DNA of 64,000 bases from Drechmeria coniospora (lineage: Eukaryota; Ascomycota; Sordariomycetes; Hypocreales; Ophiocordycipitaceae). Shown here piece by piece: positions 1 to 11,300 of the stretch. Both the position numbers and the translations under genes were made by a program. The notes under the pieces are model-generated. The model searched no databases. It saw only the letters and a list, made by a program, of their open reading frames with translations, and had not been told where the DNA came from. Each line of letters opens with the position of its first letter. The first letter of the stretch is position 1. Location: contig NC_054390.1 in NCBI RefSeq assembly GCF_001625195.1, forward strand, positions 8,839,222 through 8,903,221. Direction: 5' to 3'.

Positions 1-2447
1 CGTCGTCGCTACTTGGCGGCTCGCGACTCCGTCATCCTCGCCCAGTCCGTCGCCAGGGCTTTCATTGCAAGGAAACAAGCCCAGGAACTGCGCGTCGTCA
101 AGGCGGCCACGACCGTTCAGCGTATCTGGCGCGGACAGAAACAACGAAAACTATTCCTCCGCATCAGGCAGGACATGACGTTGATCGAGTCAGCTGCCAA
201 GGGCTACCTGCGCCGGAAACACATCATGGAAACTCGGGTGGGCAACGCCGCCATCATCATTCAAAGAGCATGGCGCTCTCGGCGACAGCTGCAGACGTGG
301 AGGCAGTACCGCAGGAAGGTTGCCTTGGTTCAGAGCCTCTGGCGCGGTAGGATGGCCCGCCGCGAGTACAAGACGAGGCGCGAGGAGGCGCGCGACCTGA
401 AGCAGATCTCGTACAAGTTGGAAAACAAGGTTGTCGAGTTGACGCAGTCTCTTGGTTCGATGAAGGAGAAGAACAAGAACATGACCTCCCAGGTGGAAAA
501 CTACGAGAGCCAGATCAAATCGTGGAAGTCTCGCCACAACCTCCTCGAGGCTCGCACCAAGGAGCTGCAGACGGAGGCCAACCAGGCGGGCATTGCGGTG
601 GCCAAGCTTCAGGCCATGGAGGACGAGATGAAGAAGTTGCAGCAAGCGTTTGACGAATCGTCGGCCAACATCAAACGGATGCAGGAAGAGGAGAGGGAGC
701 TCCGTGAGTCGCTCCGGCTGACCAACTCGGAGCTGGAAGCGGCCAGGCGGACGAGCAGCGACCACGAAAAGGACAATGCCAGCCTGCGCCAGGAGCTCGA
801 GGCCCTGAGGGACGCGCTCGAGGTGGCGAAGCGAGCGGCTCCTGTCAACGGAGAGCTGACGAACGGATCGGGCGCGCCTGCGGCATCCGCCGGCCTCATC
901 AACCTCGTATCGTCGAAGAAGCCGAAGCGCAGGAGTGCCGGAGCCGAGCCGCGGGAACTCGATCGGTTCAGCGCCGCGTACAACCCCCGTCCCGTCTCGA
1001 TGGCCGTCACCAGCGGCGGTCATCGACAGAACCTGACGGGCACGACGTACGTTTCGGGGTCCGACAACATCGAGATGGAGCTCGAGACACTCCTGGCGGA
1101 CGAGGACGGCCTGAACGAGGAGGTGACGATGGGCTTGATCCGCAATCTCAAGATCCCTTCGCCCAACACGACGCCGCCGCCGTCGGACAAGGAGGTGCTG
1201 TTCCCTTCGTACCTCATCAACCTGGTGACGTCGGAGATGTGGAACAACGGGTTCGTGAAGGAGTCGGAGCGATTCCTCGCCAACGTGATGCAATCGATTC
1301 AGCAGGAGGTGATGCAGCACGACGGCGACGAGGCCATCAACCCCGGCGCGTTCTGGCTGTCCAACGTGCACGAGATGCTGTCCTTTGTCTTCCTGGCCGA
1401 AGACTGGTACGAGACGCAGAAGACGGACAATTACGAGTACGACCGGCTGTTGGAGATTGTCAAGCATGACCTCGAGAGCCTCGAGTTCAACATTTACCAC
1501 ACGTGGATGAAGGTGCTCAAGAAGAAGCTGCAGAAGATGATCATCCCGGCCATCATCGAGTCGCAATCCCTGCCCGGCTTCATCACGAACGAGAGCAACC
1601 GATTCCTCGGCAAGCTGCTGCAGTCGAGCTCGGGACCGGCGTACAGCATGGACAACCTGCTGAGCCTCCTGAACAGCGTCTTCCGCGCCATGAAGGCCTT
1701 TTACCTCGAGGATTCCATCATCATGCAGACGGTGACGGAGCTCCTGCGGCTCGTGGGCGTCACGGCGTTCAACGACCTGCTGATGCGGCGCAACTTTCTG
1801 TCTTGGAAGCGAGGTCTCCAGATCAACTACAACATCACGCGCATCGAGGAGTGGTGCAAGAGCCACGACATGCCCGAGGGCACGCTGCAGCTGGAGCATC
1901 TGATGCAGGCGACGAAGCTGCTGCAGCTCAAGAAGGCGACGCTCAACGACATCGAAATCATCCAGGACATCTGCTGGATGCTGTCGCCGAACCAGATCCA
2001 GAAGCTGCTGAACCAGTACCTCGTGGCGGACTACGAGCAGCCGATCAACGGCGAGATCATGAAGGCCGTCGCGTCGCGGGTGACGGAGAAAAGCGACGTG
2101 CTGCTCCTGCAGGCGGTGGACATGGACGACAGCGGCCCGTACGAGATTGCCGAGCCGCGGTCCATCACGGCTCTCGAAACGTACACTCCATCTTGTAAGT
2201 GCACCGGAGGGATCGGCGTCGACGGGTTGGGACGATGCGGACGGCTAACACGGGACCGGTTCTAGGGCTGCAAACACCACGCCTCAAGCGGCTAGCGGAA
2301 ATCGTCTCGGCGCAGGCGATTGCGCAGCAAGAGAGGCTAGACTACGCCGACGGTGCCGGCTTCGACGGGCCGGAGCCTCTCCTGGAGGTGGACGAGACGG
2401 CCGAGGCCGGCGACGAGATGGGCGGTGAGGCGGAGCACGAGCAGTAG
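1..2447 (+). CDS. Class V myosin heavy chain, C-terminal part (partial at left edge)
   Basis: Actin motor that carries secretory vesicles and organelles to the hyphal tip; only the neck and tail are in the window. The frame is open from base 1. Exons are 1-2194 and 2266-2447, with a 71-nt intron (donor GTAAGT, branch GGCTAAC, acceptor TCTAG). The 791 visible residues begin with about five IQ motifs for calmodulin-like light chains (for example VQRIWRGQKQRK and IIIQRAWRSRRQ, residues 1-125). A coiled coil follows (about 130-275), then a low-complexity linker, then a cargo-binding DIL/globular tail (about 395-700), recognisable by FVKESERFLANVMQ and WMLSPNQIQKLLNQY. The motor head lies outside the window. 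The last exon encodes an acidic tail ending GGEAEHEQ. Fungal orthologues are yeast Myo2 and Aspergillus MyoE; the single fungal class V gene is the likely identity. Confidence 0.95.
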
Positions 2448-3527
2448 GTTGCCTTTGGCTTCGAGACGAATCCGCCGTGACGGCGAGGCGGCATTTGCAT
2501 GGCACGGCATGGCATGGCATCGCCTCGCCTCGCCTCGCCTCGCATGCATGTTCGCGCGGGAGGGGGGGGGGGGGGGTTGCATTTGCTGGTCATTGCACGG
2601 CTACGGTTCCATTTTTCCTATTCCTTTCCTTCCCTTGCTGGCGTCAAGATGATACGACGAGGGCAAATGTTAGACAGGCTCATCACAGTCATTTGCGACG
2701 GCATACGATTCGTGTAGCACAATTTCATGTACTTTTGGGAGACGCGGTGCGGAAAGGGGATGCGGCATAGCGGAGGGCGGCGGGAGGCGGGAGCAAGGCG
2801 GCGGGAGGACGACGACGACGAGTTCGCATTGGTGATTTGCATGCAACTGCGCGGGCGTGCATGCCACGCGTGTGAATGCGCATGAAGGAGCCTTTTGTTA
2901 ATATCGGAGACACAGTAAGTCGTGTCGTCACTTTGGTATGATTCATTGACGAGGTACGGATACGGAGTACATGCGGTGGGATACGATTGGTTTGCAAATG
3001 ATAACCTACCTACTATCTATCTACCAGACCTGTTTGCCTTTACCTTTACACGATGCAACATGGCCCCGTGCCTTGTTTAACACTTGCGATGCACGTTTGC
3101 ACCAACTTGCTGCGAGTGATGCTCACCAATTTCCACGCCAAGTATTATTATACTCCGTACGAAGTAAGTATTGTACTGTGACGAAGGACCCGAGATGGTA
3201 CTTGGGCCATGAACAAGGCGCAATGATATGCGCCTATCGGGGTTGACGGCACTCTCTTATCGCTTAGGAGCGGGCCCAAGTTGGGTGTCGGCACGCCAGT
3301 GGTTCAGGCGCTAACAACGGATCGTTGTTTGGTACAAGATTGTGAATTTTCAATACAAGCAACGCCCAATTCATCTCAACGTCGGTCCATCTGCGACGAA
3401 CACGGTGCGGCGAACGTGGCAAGTGATCCCTTCGTCTCCCTTCTCTTGCGAGCTCCAAATCAAGAAGGGAAGGCTTGTGTCCTAGTTTCTCACGGGAGAC
3501 GAAGTCGCCGTCGTCGGTTTCAACAAG
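2448..3527. other. Intergenic spacer, myosin V to FAP7
   Basis: No gene seen. It holds CATGG and CCTCG short tandem repeats (about 2498-2543), a run of 15 G at 2562-2576, and two copies of the dispersed TACGGAGTAC/TACTCCGTAC word (2961-2970, 3151-3160). It should contain the myosin 3' UTR and the FAP7 promoter. Confidence 0.6.
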
Positions 3528-4293
3528 ATGAGACGGTCACCCAATATCATCGTCACGGGGACGCCCGGGGTGGGGAAAACGACACACTGCGAAAGCTTGG
3601 TAGAGAGGACTGGTCTACGACACATATCGGTGAACCAGGTCGTCAAGGATAAGACGTGTCATGAGGGTTGGAGTGAAGAGTACCAGAGTTGGATCGTTGA
3701 CGAGGACAAGGTCAGTCGAGCGTGTGAATGAGTGAACGAATGAGACGGGGGTCTGAGAGGGATATCTGATGAAATGAAGAATGAGAGAATTTTCATGAGG
3801 CGCCCAAACTGACAACGCACAGCTGCTAGACGCAATCGAAGAAGATGTCGCCGCGGGCGGTTGCATCATCGATTGGCACGCGTGCGATCTCTTCCCCCGC
3901 AGCTGGATCGACCTTGTAGTCGTCCTCCGTGTCGACTCCACAACGCTGTACGATCGTCTCAAAGCAAGGTACGTCCTGTCCATTCGTTCGAGCCCCCGTC
4001 TCCTTCTCGGCCGGCTCGACCAACTGACATGACCGCCACCGACGCCGCTGCCCCGAGGGCGGGCGGTGGACGGGCGAGCGGGCACGCATAGGAACTACGC
4101 CGAGGCCAAGCTTCAGGAAAATCTTGATTCGGAAATCATGGAGGTGTTGCTGCAGGAGGCGCGCGAGTCCTATGACGAGGAAATCGTCATTGAGCTGACG
4201 AGCAATAGCCTTGAGGAGATGGACAGCAACCTGGATCGCGTCGAAGCGTGGGTGAAGCAATGGAAAGCCGACAATGCATCGTCCTCTGCTTGA
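3528..4293 (+). CDS. FAP7: FAP7/hCINAP-type adenylate kinase, ribosome assembly factor
   Basis: Nuclear adenylate kinase/ATPase needed for late 18S rRNA maturation of the small ribosomal subunit, acting with Rps14 in the known family. Exons 3528-3710, 3823-3968 and 4092-4293 join in frame to 176 aa, close to the usual 170-200. The N-terminus carries a P-loop, GTPGVGKTT (residues 10-18). Exon 2 has the family signature DWHACDLFPRSWIDLVVVLR, and RNYAEAKLQENLDSEIM follows the second junction. The start is the first ATG in frame, ahead of RRSPNIIVTG. HAM1 follows on the same strand after about 490 bp, with its own promoter. Confidence 0.95.
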
Positions 4294-4781
4294 TTGTCTA
4301 CCTTTTGAGCCTACGAGAAACGGAGGATCAAGCCGGAAGGAAGGAAGAGAAACAAAAGGCACGGTGCCTCTTATCATACCCATAGATTGCACGGAGTTTT
4401 GTAACATGTCTTGCTCTTGATAACTTTTGCCGGCCGCTGCCAAAGGAGAGTCATTCCTCTTTCTTGGTTAGATACATGTGATATGCCGGCAGCAAGATGC
4501 GTGTCGATTCCCTTATGCATGGATGGTCGGTCAATATATGAAGATCCAACTTCAGGCGCACCACCGAGATGCACTTAACGGGGTTTGATAAGGCGGCAGG
4601 TCCATTTACATGTACGTACAAGTACGTTTGCATGGTAGGAACGACCGAGTATGTGGAAAGAATTATCATGACCAAGCATGAGAAAGAACTGTGATGAATT
4701 AATTCATATTCATACACTCACCAAACACACATCCCATCCAACCACAACCAACCCCCCGTCCATCTCCGATAGACAAACGTG
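4294..4781. other. Intergenic spacer, FAP7 to HAM1
   Basis: No gene seen. AT-richer than its flanks, with a few GTAC-type words around 4613-4640. It probably holds the FAP7 3' UTR and HAM1 promoter. Confidence 0.5.
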
Positions 4782-5651
4782 ATGGCGCCGCAGGTCAATT
4801 TCGTGACGGGCAACGCCAACAAACTGCGCGAGGTCAAGGCCATCCTGGAGCCCGCCATCGAGGTCAACAGCCGGCCGCTCGACCTCGACGAGGTCCAGGG
4901 ATCCATCGAAGAAGTCACAATCTCCAAGTGCCGGCGAGCGGCCGAGCTGGTCAACGGACCGGTCCTGGTCGAGGACACGGCCCTGTCTTTCAATGCTCTG
5001 AACGGCCTGCCTGGTCCTTACATGTTTGTCACTCTCTCACCGCCCCCCGCTCGCTACTCTCTCCCGTCCCTTGCTCACGTCTACGGATCCAAAGAAAGTG
5101 GTTTCTGTCGGGAATCGGACATCAAGGCCTGAACAATCTCCTTGCTGCCTACACGGACAAATCCGCCGAGGCAGTCTGTACCTTTGGCTTCTCTGCTGGC
5201 CCAGGCCACGAACCCGTCCTCTTCCAGGGTCGCTGCGCGGTACGTGTTAATGACAGCGAAAGCCGAATCAAGCAACTGTCTCCGGCTGACCAAGGTCCAT
5301 GATTCGTCACAGGGGTCCATTGTTCCGCCGCGGGGGCCGTCGAACTTTGGTAAGCACCTCGACGATCGTCCGTTTCCTTCCTGAACGTCTCATTCATTGA
5401 TTGACCTTCCTCTCTGGTAGGCTGGGATCCCATTTTCGAGTACCAAGGCCAAACGTAAGTTCGTTGTCCCCATCGTCCCTCCACACACTACCCGCCGCCT
5501 GTACCTCCGTTGTGATTTCCCGCGTCTGAAACAGTTGGGAGCTAGATTTGCCGAGATGGACGGTACGCAAAAGAATGCCATATCGCACCGAGGTCGTGCA
5601 CTGGAGAAGCTGCAGGCCTGGTTCAAGGAACATCCCGAAAGCGCCTCGTGA
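4782..5651 (+). CDS. HAM1: Inosine triphosphate pyrophosphatase (HAM1/ITPA)
   Basis: Hydrolyses ITP, dITP and XTP to monophosphates and pyrophosphate, keeping deaminated purines out of nucleic acids; cytosolic in the known family. Five exons, 4782-5023, 5095-5239, 5313-5349, 5421-5454 and 5546-5651, give 187 aa, the normal length. Family motifs in order: [12 protein letters not shown] near the N-terminus, [49 protein letters not shown] across exons 3-4, and [13 protein letters not shown] near the C-terminus. Exons 3 and 4 are only 37 and 34 nt; they are supported because both restore the conserved NFGWDP motif exactly. The start is the ATG at 4782. The gene converges with the seryl-tRNA synthetase gene. 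Confidence 0.95.
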
Positions 5652-6764
5652 GCTGGCGAACAAGACGCCATGATAAGCTTGCCTAACCCTCAGTCCCATG
5701 ACACCCCCGTGGCCAAGATCCGGTGGTTGTGCATGACAGCAGCTCGGCGACTCCTTTCTTACGAGAGAATTCCAACCTCATTTGTTGGCCAAACTACCGA
5801 AGCCCACGGCGGTACGACTTTATGGGCTTGACAATGCTCGATGCCCCTATTCTGGCCGCATTACCGGCTGCGCAGGGGATTGAACCTAGGGTTCGTGGTG
5901 AGGGATCCAAAATCAATACATGGCTTTGGCCTTCTTTGACGCTCAATACCAACAATGTGACATCGAATTTTCTGAAAAATAAGAAAGCCACGACATTGGA
6001 AACATTGACGGCACCTCTGCACATGTTCTGCCATTGGCTGAATCGAAAACAAGCAGTTCAATTCGTGCAGCTCATGGTGAGCTTGGGGTGGGCGCGAAGC
6101 ACGAGAATCGTCCGCACAGTAGCGGGCTCGTAGTACACATTTCGATCCGACCAACTGTTTGTCTCGGTCGGCAGCATCGGAGGGCTTGCAGTATTTCTGA
6201 CGGCTGCTGAATCTCCATCACCGCCACTGCGTGTCTGGTCACAGGAGACGTGTGTCGACAACAACGAACAAGAGAAACAGCTGCTCGACCAATCCGCGAC
6301 ACATTTACAACACTTTATGCCTGAGTAAGGGTCGCCAATGGTTGTGGCTCACAACGACTTTGCATGTGGAATGAACGTTCACCGAGTCAAGTAGGCATAC
6401 GTCACCTTGGCCGTATCGAGTCTGTTCGCTACGACGGTCAGACTCATGCTGCCTCAAAGCCGTGACCCAGATACGCATACAGTCATTCCAGCAGCCGACC
6501 CAACACTGTCCTTGTTCAAACTCGCGCACCAGTACGCATACGCGTTCAGTTGGTTCTCTAGACATGGCACGCGAGCAAACTTCTTCGGTCCATGATCGAT
6601 ATTGCACGTGATTTTATTGTCAGATCCGACGCTCATGCCATTCTCCACCGCGGTTCACCATCTACCGCAAACTGTGGTGACCGATAACTCGTTTTCACGC
6701 AGGCTCGCGTCGACGGTCATCTGTTGGCCAAGTGACACCGGGAAACAAGCTTTCCGTCGGCACA
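5652..6764. other. Convergent spacer, HAM1 to seryl-tRNA synthetase
   Basis: About 1.1 kb between two 3' ends. Several ORFs of 60-136 codons cross it on both strands but none shows a recognisable domain or clear codon bias. No tandem repeat, no GTAC island. It is unusually long for a 3'-3' spacer, so a decayed gene or a non-coding RNA is possible but unsupported. Confidence 0.5.
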
Positions 6765-8580
6765 TTATTTGCCACCCTTTGGCCTTTGCACCAGCGGCTT
6801 CTGCGAAGTGGATTCCTTGGGGAGCTCCTTGGAGAAGGGAATAAAGTCCGGCGCACCAGGGATATACTTGCGGAGCGGCTCGGGAACGCGGAGACCCTAC
6901 GGCTTGTTAGCTTCTTTTGTTCGCGTGCCCCTTCATGGCCGAGTACGCACCTCTTCCGTCTGGTAGTTCTCGAGCACGCAGCACATGGTCCTCGTCGTGG
7001 CGCACAGCGTCGCGTTCAGGCAGTGCACGTACTTCTTCTTCGTGTCTGTCTGGGATTTCGCGCCGAAACGGATCTCGAGCGCTCGCGACTGGTAGTCGGT
7101 GCAGTTGGAGCAGGACACGAGCTCCTTGTACTCGCCTTGGAAGGGAAACCAGGCCTCCAGGTCAAGCTTCTTGGAGGCCGCATTGTTCAGCGCGCCGGAA
7201 ACGATGGCGACAACTTGGTAGGGCAGCCCGAGCGACTTGTAGAACTCCTCCGACACGGCAATCATGTCGTCGAGCGCCTCCCACGACTTCTCGGGGTCCG
7301 TCAACAAGAACTGCTCGATCTGGATATTAAGTCAGACGGGCGCAGCCATGGTGGTGGTGGCGTGTTGACGAACCTTCTCGAACTGGTGGACACGGTAAAT
7401 GCCCCAGGCATCGCGACCGTGCGATCCGGCCTCGCGCCTGTAGCAAGAGCTGTACCCAGCGTACCTGGTAGGAGGAAAGAAGGGAGAGCATGTCAGCAGG
7501 CGAACAGGCCAACACTTTTATCCGCTTCCGCGTGTGTTTTGGTCAACGTACTTGATGGGAAGATCCTTCGCAATGAGCCACTCGTCGGCGTGAAAGGCCG
7601 AGATGGGCTGCTCCGACGTAGCAATGAGATATTTGTCGTTCTTGGCGTCGCCGTCGACGACCTTGTACAGCTCCTCGTCGAAGTCCTCGAGCTGGGCCGT
7701 CTTGGCCATGTAGTCCTTGAGCATGAACTGGGGGGCTTGCAGAGCGGTGTAGCCTCGCTGGGTGAGGAACTCGAGTCCGTAGTTGATGAGGGCTTGGTTG
7801 AGGAAGACACCCCACTGACGGAGGAAGTAGCCGCGGTGACCGACAACCTTGACGCCGCGATCGGGGTCGTAGCCATCGAGCCGAAGGAGAACCTCGTGAT
7901 GCGAGAGAACCTTGCGCTTCTCGACCGCTACGCCTTCGGGGGCCCAGGTGCGCAGAACTGCGTTGTCATCCTAGAAGCGATGAGAAAACGAGGGGCTCGG
8001 CGAGGAGAAAGAGTCGGCCGAGACATGGCGCTCTGGGCACAAACGGGCCCGGGACATACCTCATTGTTGCTGACGGGGACGGAATCGTGGACGTAGTTGC
8101 CGATCGTCCTGATCTTGGACTTGAGGGTGGCCTCCTTCTGAGCAGCCGACTCGACAAGGCTTTTTTTTTCCTTTTCAAGCTCCATCTTTTGTTGAAGGAG
8201 TTCGTCGGCATTCTCCTTGGCCTGAGAAACACAGTTAGCAGTCGTTCCGGAGTTTCGATGGCCGCCAACGGCATTCTCGCCTTCTTCTTGGCTCCAATTT
8301 CTTTTTGGACACCATTGATCCTGGTGTTGACTTGGGTGGCACTGTATTGAGCTTAAACAGGGCAAACGTGCCGTTTAATGTCAGTCCGGTGAGAATTGTA
8401 TTGTGAAGCAAGGCAGATCAAGGCAGGACGAGAGACGGGCAACGCACTGCGGCGGTGGTCCTCGAAGAGGTCAATGATCTCATCGACGATCTCGACGTTG
8501 GCATGCCGACGGCGCTGAGACTCGCGGATCTTTTCCGGGTCACCCCCCCTCTCCTTTATGAAATCGACGACGTCCAGCAT
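6765..8580 (-). CDS. SES1: Seryl-tRNA synthetase, cytosolic
   Basis: Class II synthetase charging tRNA-Ser (and making Ser-tRNA-Sec precursors in other lineages). Seven exons in transcription order: 8580-8448, 8351-8281, 8221-8060, 7970-7552, 7464-7374, 7319-6951, 6896-6765; joined they encode 458 aa, matching yeast Ses1. The N-terminal coiled-coil arm ([19 protein letters not shown]) is followed by the catalytic core: [20 protein letters not shown], the motif 2 region [37 protein letters not shown], and the motif 3 region with its arginine ending [10 protein letters not shown]. The C-terminus is QRPKGGK. Intron 2 (8222-8280) appears to use a GC donor. A TGAGTCA box stands 101 bp upstream of the start, fitting general amino-acid control. 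Confidence 0.97.
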
Positions 8581-9528
8581 CTTGCTTGCAGTGTGTGGCC
8601 CGTCGTTGTCGTTATCGTTGCTCGTTCCCGGCTACTTTGGTGCGGCTTGCTCGACCGTGGAGCTATGGGGGGAGGCTACTTGAGTCACCGTTCGGAGCTA
8701 GAGAATGCTGCAAGGAATGGATACGGCAGACGGAAGGGTTTCCTACCTCGTGGCAGAGGGCTGAGTCGCGCACAAGCGGCGGAATGAACAGGTTCAGGAG
8801 GCGGCAATGACAGGGTAGAGAGGAAGAGTCACGACGAGTTGTCGGTGTCGGAGAAAGGAAGACTTCCAGAAAGCTTGGTGGGGGGGCGGGGTCGAAACAA
8901 GACATGGCAAGACATGCATGGCATGGTGGGGCACACAGCAGCGAGGGGGTGACAGAAAAAGAGGTACACCAGTTGGAGGTCAACGCGCAGGTGCGGTGTC
9001 CGGATAGAGTACAGACGGCAGTAGTAACGTACACGCACAGCGATCGCATGTGTCGAGGCAATTGACCAACCCTTTCGCATCCGTCTTCTCGTCTGTCCTT
9101 TGCATCAGGAAGGGACAGATCTACCGGCTGGTCCTAGGGTTATTTTCTTGCAAAACTGTAGAGCCATCCGTGGCAACGAGTTGGGCCGAGTTGCGACGGG
9201 TCGACCGGTGGGTTCGGTACAGCTTCACTTTTATTTTGTCACGGCCTTGGCTGGATTCTCGTGCATGCAGCCCGACTGAATGTGTCTCTCGGCTGGTGGT
9301 GCCGATGATGGACGCATACTTGTACGGCAGCGGGTGAGTCTTTTGCGTCTTCATTATTATTCCGGACAATTGAACCTGTCTCGGGCGTCGAATAGAAGAT
9401 GAGGACATATCCTGAACCATTACTAGCCCCGTCGTGGGCCCGAAAACGTATTCGTGCTGTAGAAGCAAGCTGCCCGCAGCCTTCCGACGTCGGCTCCTCG
9501 CCTGGCCGACTTCCGGGCAGGCAAACGG
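8581..9528. other. Spacer between RHEB 3' end and seryl-tRNA synthetase promoter
   Basis: No gene seen. Apart from the candidate CPC1 box it has no repeats of note. It should contain the synthetase promoter and the RHEB 3' UTR. Confidence 0.5.
8681..8687. promoter_or_regulatory. Candidate CPC1/GCN4 box upstream of seryl-tRNA synthetase
   Basis: Perfect TGAGTCA, the palindromic bZIP site of the amino-acid starvation activator, 101 bp upstream of the ATG at 8580. A near match, TGAGTCG, lies at 8762-8768. Aminoacyl-tRNA synthetase genes are known targets of this regulon in fungi. The 7-mer occurs by chance several times in 64 kb, so position is the main support. Confidence 0.5.
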
Positions 9529-10301
9529 CTACATGAGAAGGCAATTGCTCTGCTTCGGTGCCTCGCCGGGGTTCTGCGACTTCTCGATCTGGGCGATGAG
9601 CAGCTCAAAGGCCCGGGCGACGTTCTCGTTGTACCGCGCGCTCGCCTCGGTCCAGCCGCAGTGGAATTTCTCGGCGACCTTCTTGCCTTCCTCGGCGCTG
9701 ACTTGCCGCTGGTCGGGTCGCAGGTCGCTCTTGTTGCCGACGATGACGATGGGCACCGACTCGGTCCCCTACAGGTGCGGCGGAGAAGAAAACATGAGGC
9801 CAGGCTCGGAAGCAGGAGGGGACGCGGGAGCGACCTACCAGGTGATTTAGAATCTTCTCGCGGATGACCTGGACAATCTCAAAGGATGGCAAGGACGAGA
9901 CCGAGTACACGAGCATGTAGCCGTGTATGCCGATGAAGTGCTTCGAATTCAGAATGCTGTACTCGTCTTGGCCGGCGGTGTCGACGATTTCCGTCAGGTA
10001 GTCCTGGCCGTTGTGCCGAATCGTCTTGCTGAATGTGTTTTCAATCGTCGGGTAGTAGCTTTCGACAAAGTGGCCGTCGACAAACTGGACGGCGAGCGAC
10101 GACTTGCCTGCACGCACGGTGAGCGACCTGTCAGTCGAGCCGCCCGTTTCTTGCATGATTATCCATCGTCGCAGCCGGAGAGGAGCAGCCGAGGTGGAAT
10201 CGGCCTCCCGGAGCGGGCACGAAGGAAGGGGGTGGCGATGGCGACCTACCGACGGACCGACTGCCAACAATGGCCACCTTTCTCTGCCGTTGCGCTGGCA
10301 T
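9529..10301 (-). CDS. RHB1: Rheb-family small GTPase
   Basis: Ras-like switch that activates TOR kinase and influences amino-acid uptake in fungi. Exons in transcription order 10301-10250, 10107-9839 and 9768-9529 give 186 aa, the normal size. The P-loop GSRSVGKSS is split by intron 1 and has the Rheb-type Arg-Ser where Ras has two glycines. Other marks are the effector region FVESYYPTIENTF, switch II DTAGQDEYSIL, the guanine-specifying GNKSDL, and TEASARYNENV. The protein ends CLLM, a CaaX box for prenylation and membrane anchoring. The start, MPAQRQRKVAIVG, is the only in-frame ATG before the P-loop. Confidence 0.95.
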
Positions 10302-10672
10302 CGGGGGCTCGCGCGGGATCGGACCGGATCGCTATCGTCGCGGCGAAGGAGGGACTGCTCGGGATGGGATATGTCGGAGAGGAGCACAGGAGTTGTCGAC
10401 GACGACGGCAATCGACCAGATGCGCGGGGAAGGACGAAGGAAGAGAGACGAGGGAATTAGGGAATGCTCGAAGAAAAATCAAACGCGGGCTTGCTGGGCG
10501 CGAGCAGCGTTCGTAGGGGTTGGGGTGTACAGAGAATAGAAAGGGGAGATGATGATGCCGGGGGGAGAAGGAATCATTATAGTAGTACGGACGATGGACG
10601 GTGTGCGGATGATCGAGGACTGGACGGAGACGGACGAGCGATCGTCTGGCAGGTGGCTGGTCGGTGCCAGAT

Positions 10673-10711
10673 GGGCGCTGGTGGGCGCTGGTGGGCGCTG
10701 GTGGGCGCTGG
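10673..10711 (+). repeat. 10-bp minisatellite, unit TGGGCGCTGG
   Basis: Four near-perfect direct copies of a 10-bp unit in the RHEB upstream region, followed by degenerate GGGTG-rich DNA. G-rich on the + strand. Confidence 0.85.
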
Positions 10712-11164
10712 AAGGTGGGTGTTGGGTGCTGATGGGGGGTGTGTGGGTTGGGTGGGAGGGGGAGATGGCGGGGTGAATGAAGCCGGAAGCAAGCAAGCAG
10801 CGAAGCAAACGGCGGAGCTAGCCACTACAAGGACAACCAAGGCACGACCTGAACCCGTACTCTTCACTGTAACGCATAGGTACCTACTTACTGCACTTGG
10901 GTGCAGGGAGTAGTGCTAACGAACTCGCCAATGCGGCACCAATACGGCCTACACAGCACCCACCGTCTTGTTTATCCTACTGTACTTACTGTACGCTGAT
11001 GCACTTCGGGGTCGCCCACCTCCATATCGCCTCCGCGGTCGCCTCCGTCGCCGCCTCAGCAACTGGTCGCCATCACGGCCTTGTTTTCCGCATCGGCATG
11101 GGGTGAGTCGGCACCATCGGGTCCCCTTATGATTACGTGCAGGTGCTCGCATCGCATGCATGCA

Positions 11165-11300
11165 TCCTCCCGCCCTCCCATCCTCCCTCCCTCCCTCCCT
11201 CCCTCTCCCTCTCCCACTCCCACTCCCGACCTTCCCCTCCACCCTCCTCCACCTTGCCCTCGACCCTCCACCTTGCCCTCACCCTCGCCCTCGGGCTTCT
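11165..11300 (+). repeat. Polypyrimidine tract (CCCT/CCCTCT rich)
   Basis: A strand-asymmetric run of CTCC, CCTC and CCACTC words about 135 bp long, forming mirror-like pyrimidine repeats. It lies downstream of WAPL. Confidence 0.7.

Noticed and set aside
190..1899. 569-codon ORF on the - strand
   Set aside because: Antisense to the myosin V tail; Leu/Arg/Val-rich shadow with no domain.
5860..5905. tRNA-like 3' half (GGGGATTGAACCTAGGG)
   Set aside because: Resembles a reversed B box, but no matching acceptor stem, anticodon arm or A box can be folded nearby.
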